A stretch of 6,807 nucleotides of DNA from Candidatus Curtissbacteria bacterium RIFCSPHIGHO2_12_FULL_41_17 (lineage in GTDB: Bacteria > Patescibacteriota > Microgenomatia > Curtissbacterales > GWA2-41-24): assembly GCA_001774945.1 (NCBI GenBank), contig MFBL01000024.1, forward strand, positions 1 to 6,807. The letters are read 5' to 3'. Positions 5,630 through 6,807 of the stretch are shown here, piece after piece (the first letter of the stretch is position 1; every line of letters begins with the position of its first letter). Both the position numbers and the translations under genes were made by a program. Below the pieces are notes generated by a model. It was not told the origin of the DNA, did no database searches, and was given only the letters and a program-made list of their open reading frames with translations.

Positions 5630-5640
5630 TTCTAACCTCC
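5627..5640 (-). promoter_or_regulatory. infC ribosome binding site GGAGG with a GUA initiation codon
   Basis: GGAGG (5636-5640), then 6 nt, then GTA (5627-5629) in frame with IF-3. This is the only strong Shine-Dalgarno in the 40-bp thrS-infC gap and it decides the start. E. coli infC is well known to start at AUU, which IF-3 itself discriminates against, giving autoregulation. A GUA here would play the same role by mismatching the third base of GUG. Confidence 0.6.
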
Positions 5641-5669
5641 GCTTGCAAGTTCTGAGATATTAACATGAT

Positions 5670-6807
5670 CTATGATTTGTTAGCAATATCGCTTTTAATT
5701 TTTTCGATGAATTTTTCAAGGTTCATTTGCCCCAGATCTTTTCCGTCTCTTGTTCTAACTGATACCGTGCCGGTTTCTTTTTCCCTGGCTCCAACAACTA
5801 GAACATATGGAATTTTTTGCAAAGCCGCGTTTCGAATTTTCGCCTGTAAAGTTTCATTTCTCTCGTCAACCTCGACTCTGATTGCGGCCAGCTTTAGGTC
5901 GTCTGCAACTTTTTGGGCATAACCTGTAAATTTATCAGAAAGCGGCAGAACAATGACTTGAATCGGAGATAGCCATATAGGAAAGGCGCCCTGATATTGT
6001 TCTGTGATGATACCTACGAAACGCTCAAGGGTTCCAAGAATGGCACGATGGATCATAACGGGCCTTTGCGCCTTACCATCTTTGTCAATGTACTCAAGTC
6101 CCATTCTTTGGGGAATTTGGAAATCTATTTGGATTGTCGCCATGGTCCAGAGCCGGTTCAAAAAATCCTTAAAGTCGATATGGATTTTAGGACCGTAAAA
6201 AGTACCTTCACCTTTGAGAATTTTATAATCTATTTTGTGAGATTTAAGTGCGTCAGCTAGCTGCTGTTCGGCCTTGTTCCAGGATTCTTTACTACCCATG
6301 GCTTTTTCCGGTCTTGTAGCTAAGCCGAAAGCGACCGGAAGCTGCAGTTTTTGATAAAGCTCTAAAGTTATATCCAGCATTTGGGCTATTTCCGACTGGA
6401 TTTGATCGGGACGGCAGAAGACATGGGCATCATCCATGACGAACTGACGTACCCTGAACATTCCGTTTAGCGTACCGGACCTTTCATTTCTATGCAGTCT
6501 TCCAAATTCGGAAAGACGTAATGGCAGGTCTTTGTAGCTACGGGTTTTTGAAGCAAAAATAACTGTTGATTCGGGGCAGTTCATAGGTTTAATGGAATAC
6601 TCCTCCCTTTCGACCTTGAAGTTGAACATATTATTTTTGAAATATTCCCAATGGCCGGATTTCTTAAAAAGTTTGCTTTTAACAATTATGGGCGTAGATG
6701 TTTCCTGATATCCACGGTTGTCTATAACCGAACGGATCAATTTTTCAAGTTCCTTGAAAATAATCATTCCCTTCGGAAGCCAGAAAGCAGAGCCGGGAGA
6801 GATTTCG
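5670..6807 (-). CDS. thrS: Threonine--tRNA ligase, 5' part outside the window
   Basis: Class II threonyl-tRNA synthetase, C-terminal 378 residues. The frame stays open to the window edge: upstream of the Met at 6767 it reads PGSAFWLPKG, the conserved lead-in to the catalytic domain, so that Met is internal. Counting from that Met, motif 1 is GYQETSTPIIVKSKLF (19-34), the zinc ligands are Cys64 (NCPEST), His115 (DDAH) and His240 (IHRAI), motif 2 is GRLHRNERSG (89-98), and motif 3 contains GTLERF (245-250). The C-terminal anticodon-binding domain starts near residue 262 (FPIWLSPIQV) and ends with LEKFIEKI. NCPEST replaces the NCPGH of E. coli, a variant I associate with CPR and some archaeal-like enzymes. 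The TGS and editing regions, if present, are not visible. The TAG is 40 bp upstream of infC. Confidence 0.97.
   Translation of the reverse strand, partial: EISPGSAFWLPKGMIIFKELEKLIRSVIDNRGYQETSTPIIVKSKLFKKSGHWEYFKNNMFNFKVEREEYSIKPMNCPESTVIFASKTRSYKDLPLRLSEFGRLHRNERSGTLNGMFRVRQFVMDDAHVFCRPDQIQSEIAQMLDITLELYQKLQLPVAFGLATRPEKAMGSKESWNKAEQQLADALKSHKIDYKILKGEGTFYGPKIHIDFKDFLNRLWTMATIQIDFQIPQRMGLEYIDKDGKAQRPVMIHRAILGTLERFVGIITEQYQGAFPIWLSPIQVIVLPLSDKFTGYAQKVADDLKLAAIRVEVDERNETLQAKIRNAALQKIPYVLVVGAREKETGTVSVRTRDGKDLGQMNLEKFIEKIKSDIANKS

Noticed and set aside
5613..5666. 17-codon upstream frame (ATG at 5666) overlapping the infC start
   Set aside because: It has no ribosome binding site and ends by chance in TAA; it matters only if a one-base indel links it to infC, which the sequence alone cannot show.
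5655..5685. Promoter between thrS and infC (TTGCTA-18-TAATAT)
   Set aside because: Each box matches only 4 of 6 consensus bases; in AT-rich DNA this is expected by chance.

Overview
The window is a slice of a bacterial core translation locus. Every gene reads on the minus strand, so transcription runs from high to low coordinates. The DNA is AT-rich. The proteins look like those of Candidate Phyla Radiation bacteria (Patescibacteria, most likely Microgenomates/Woesebacteria-like). The pointers are a ThrRS with an NCPEST zinc-ligand motif, a short PheT without its N-terminal tRNA-binding insert, an S51 dipeptidase, and a four-helix-bundle protein of the type common in these genomes. The phylum is an inference from protein style, not a search result. 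rplT ends in a UGA that looks like a genuine stop and no gene has an in-frame UGA, so the standard bacterial code fits better than the UGA=Gly code of some CPR lineages.

In transcription order the layout is: thrS (5' end outside the window, stop at 5670), infC (5629-5069), rpmI (5100-4903), rplT (4913-4572), a non-coding interval of about 300 bp (4571-4269), pheS (4268-3246), pheT (3245-1185), a pepE-like peptidase (1182-517), and a four-helix-bundle gene (513 to the left edge, 3' end outside). The order thrS-infC-rpmI-rplT-[leader]-pheS-pheT is the same as in E. coli. pepE stands where E. coli has ihfA.

The first block couples threonyl-tRNA synthesis to initiation factor 3 and ribosomal proteins L35 and L20, with overlapping reading frames (32 bp infC/rpmI, 11 bp rpmI/rplT). 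infC has no ATG, GTG or TTG in the region where its N-terminus must begin. A GGAGG Shine-Dalgarno points instead to a GUA codon, which recalls the autoregulatory AUU start of E. coli infC.

The interval between rplT and pheS is the most interesting part. It holds a near-consensus promoter (TTGACA-17-TATAAA) overlapping the rplT stop, about 230 nt able to form several long helices including two crossing 10-bp pairings, a hairpin-plus-U-tract terminator, and then a second promoter (ATGACA-18-TATAAT) so close to pheS that its mRNA should be leaderless. It could be an independent small RNA gene or a pheST attenuator. A 27-codon Phe/Tyr-containing reading frame sits inside it, where E. coli keeps the pheM leader peptide.

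The second block makes both subunits of phenylalanyl-tRNA synthetase. PheT lacks the EMAP-II-like tRNA-binding domain and has Phe in place of a conserved editing-site Glu. Two accessory genes follow with gaps of only 2-3 bp and probably share the transcript.
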